Shown piece by piece: positions 6,378 through 7,727 of a stretch of 7,727 nt of DNA. The notes under the pieces were generated by a model. That model did no database searches. It was not told the origin of the DNA and was given only the letters and a program-made list of their open reading frames with translations. The first letter of the stretch is position 1, and each line of letters begins with the position of its first letter. This DNA is from Candidatus Puniceispirillum sp. (GTDB lineage Bacteria > Pseudomonadota > Alphaproteobacteria > Puniceispirillales > Puniceispirillaceae). The stretch spans positions 1-7,727 of the forward strand of contig JABJBD010000140.1 of assembly GCA_018668795.1 (NCBI GenBank), in the 5' to 3' direction. A program made the translations under genes and the position numbers.

Positions 6378-7439
6378 ATGGACGCGCTTTCTACATCTCC
6401 CGATATTGCTACCTTGCCCACATCTCAGGGAACTGCATCTGCAACTGACATGCAAGATGTTATGCCCCAAGATGTTATGCCCCAGGATGTCACGCCAGTC
6501 ATGGTTGATGGCGCTGCGCTGGCGCTTGATTTTTCGCGCACGCCTGAGGCAGCTTCATGCCATACCGACGATGCCAATTTTGTCGCTGTCAGCAAACGTC
6601 ATTCTACACCTGCCCATACACGGGCGGTGGTGGTGTCCTGTCCGCATGCTGGCCGTCTCTATCCAGCCGAGTTTATCGCGACAAGCGCGCTTGAACTTGC
6701 CGCCTTGCGTGATCTTGAAGATTTCGCCGTTGACCGGCTGATCGAAGGCATGATGGCGCATAATATCACCACCATTACCAATCATGTTGGGCGCGCCTTT
6801 CTGGATGTGAACCGGCCTATAGATGCGCTGGATAAAATCATGTTCGCTGATACGATTGATGCCGCTACACCATCGCGCCAAGTCAAGGCCGGTTATGGGT
6901 TGTTGCCACGGCTGAATGCGGCACGCATGCCGATACATAATGTAGCTTTATCACATGACGAAGTGCGGCGGCGGCTTGACATGGTGCATACGCCCTATCA
7001 CCAGATGCTGGCCGAAACGCTGGAAACAGCGCTGACATTTCACGGGCATTATCTGTTGCTTGATATTCATTCGATGCCACAGACTGATCAGCTTGGGCGG
7101 CCACTTGCCGATTTTGTTCTGGGCGACTGTCTTGGCACCACCATAGACCCCAAGCTTGGCTCGCAGATCAGTGAGTTTATCGCCGAATCTGGATTTAGCG
7201 TTGCGTGGAACAAGCCCTATGCAGGCGGGCATATCACGCGTGAATATGGGCGGATCAATTCCCCGCGGCAGTCAGTGCAGATCGAAATTAACCGCGCTCT
7301 TTATATGACATCAACACCTGTGTCGGGCAATCCGGCGCAAAGCCATATGACGCTAGAGGCTGATGGCGCAGCGCGTGTTGCCCATATGCTGGGCGCATTG
7401 GGTGCTATGCTGGCAGACATGCTGGATAATAATAGGTAA
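6378..7439 (+). CDS. N-formylglutamate amidohydrolase family protein
   Basis: A 353-residue metal-dependent hydrolase of the FGase family, which in histidine breakdown turns N-formylglutamate into glutamate and formate; many members have other, unknown substrates. Family blocks in order: SCPHAGRLYP (87-96), RDLEDFAVDRL (111-121), GRAFLDVNR (138-146), YGLLPRL (173-179), PYH (206-208), LLLDIHSMP (226-234), DFVLGD (245-250), NKPYAGGHITREYG (278-291) and QIEINRALYM (301-310). His90, Asp229 and His231 are likely in or near the metal site. The first 75 or so residues are not conserved-looking and include a three-fold repeat ending in QDV (26-38). The ATG at 6378 is preferred over an in-frame GTG at 6348, which would overlap the -35 box. 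No hut genes are adjacent, so a role in histidine use is only a family-based guess. It converges on der with a 33-base gap. Confidence 0.87.
   Translation: MDALSTSPDIATLPTSQGTASATDMQDVMPQDVMPQDVTPVMVDGAALALDFSRTPEAASCHTDDANFVAVSKRHSTPAHTRAVVVSCPHAGRLYPAEFIATSALELAALRDLEDFAVDRLIEGMMAHNITTITNHVGRAFLDVNRPIDALDKIMFADTIDAATPSRQVKAGYGLLPRLNAARMPIHNVALSHDEVRRRLDMVHTPYHQMLAETLETALTFHGHYLLLDIHSMPQTDQLGRPLADFVLGDCLGTTIDPKLGSQISEFIAESGFSVAWNKPYAGGHITREYGRINSPRQSVQIEINRALYMTSTPVSGNPAQSHMTLEADGAARVAHMLGALGAMLADMLDNNR
6456..6500 (+). repeat. 15-bp in-frame tandem repeat in amidohydrolase N-terminus
   Basis: Units at 6456-6470, 6471-6485 and 6486-6500; the first two differ in one base (GATGTTATGCCCCAA versus ...CAG) and the third is diverged. 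They encode repeated D-V-M-P-Q, lie ahead of the enzyme domain and could vary in copy number without breaking the frame. Confidence 0.75.
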
Positions 7440-7447
7440 AGATTGCG

Positions 7448-7471
7448 CTGGGCTGAGTAACAGCTATCCAG
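7448..7471. terminator. Bulged hairpin between convergent genes
   Basis: CTGG-GCTG (7448-7455), loop AGTAA, and CAGC-TAT-CCAG (7461-7471) form an 8-bp stem with a 3-base bulge in the 33-base gap between two converging stops. No T-run follows on either strand, so termination activity is doubtful. Confidence 0.3.
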
Positions 7472-7472
7472 T

Positions 7473-7727
7473 CTAGGCGAAGGGGTTTTCACGTTTTCGC
7501 ATAACCATGCGGATGGGAATCCCGCGCAAGCCAAAATCATTCCGCAAGCCAGTGGACAAATAACGCAGATAGGAATCAGGCAGATCAGCCGGGCGGCTGA
7601 CAAATAATGCAAATGTCGGTGGTCGTGTCTTGATCTGGGTTACATAGCGGATACGCAGACGGCGCCCCTCAACCAATGGCGGCGGATGCGCTTCAAGCAT
7701 GATTTCCAGCCAGCGATTAAGCCGCCC
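7473..7727 (-). CDS. der: Ribosome-assembly GTPase Der (EngA), C-terminal end, partial
   Basis: The last 84 residues of Der, an essential GTPase with two G domains that acts in 50S subunit maturation; the start and both GTPase domains lie beyond the window's right edge. What is seen is the C-terminal KH-like domain: R-L-N-R-W at the edge, HPPP (13-16 from the edge), GRRLRIRYVTQ, TRPPTFALF, LPDSYLRYL, and the terminal GIPIRMVMRKRENPFA, all characteristic of Der. The reading frame is open to the edge; the Met at 7700 is internal and not the start. As an essential housekeeping gene, it marks this side as core chromosome. Confidence 0.93.
   Translation of the reverse strand, partial: GRLNRWLEIMLEAHPPPLVEGRRLRIRYVTQIKTRPPTFALFVSRPADLPDSYLRYLSTGLRNDFGLRGIPIRMVMRKRENPFA

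Overview
The window looks like a chromosomal segment of an alphaproteobacterium. This is an inference from the family set, the moderately GC-rich host genes and the weak Shine-Dalgarno signals; no rRNA or other taxonomic marker is present to fix the lineage. Host genes are: a YdjA-type nitroreductase (43-648, +), a large FAD-dependent aromatic hydroxylase (3900-5939, -), a tRNA-Val(GAC) (6051-6125, -), an N-formylglutamate amidohydrolase-type enzyme (6378-7439, +), and the C-terminal end of the ribosome-assembly GTPase Der (7473-7727, -, running off the window).

Between the nitroreductase and the hydroxylase, at about 677-3694, sits a visibly more AT-rich block read entirely on the minus strand. 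In transcription order it holds a MotA/ExbB-type membrane protein with a long coiled-coil tail, an OmpA/MotB-type protein with one membrane anchor, and an HNH nuclease. This is the gene order and domain content of a type II Zorya anti-phage system (zorA-zorB-zorE). The genes are packed with stop/start overlaps (ATGA at 2304-2307, TGATG at 1580-1584), so they should be one translationally coupled operon. By what is known of Zorya, ZorA and ZorB form a proton-driven inner-membrane motor that senses phage entry and signals through the ZorA tail to the nuclease effector, here ZorE.

The most notable point is that zorA is split. The membrane part (3068-3694) and the coiled-coil tail (2304-3095) lie in different frames, and the reading frame of the tail stays open upstream of its first ATG with family-like sequence. 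A single missing base between 3120 and 3161, most simply in an A5 run at 3152-3156, would restore one 463-residue ZorA. This is a recent inactivating mutation, a sequencing or assembly error, or a slippage-controlled frameshift.

The 205-base gap 3695-3899 holds the leader region of the zor operon and, reading the other way along the same strand, a rho-independent terminator for the hydroxylase gene. The gap 5940-6377 holds the tRNA, a triplet of 10-bp repeats and a likely leaderless promoter for the amidohydrolase. No integrase, transposase or clear attachment site is visible.
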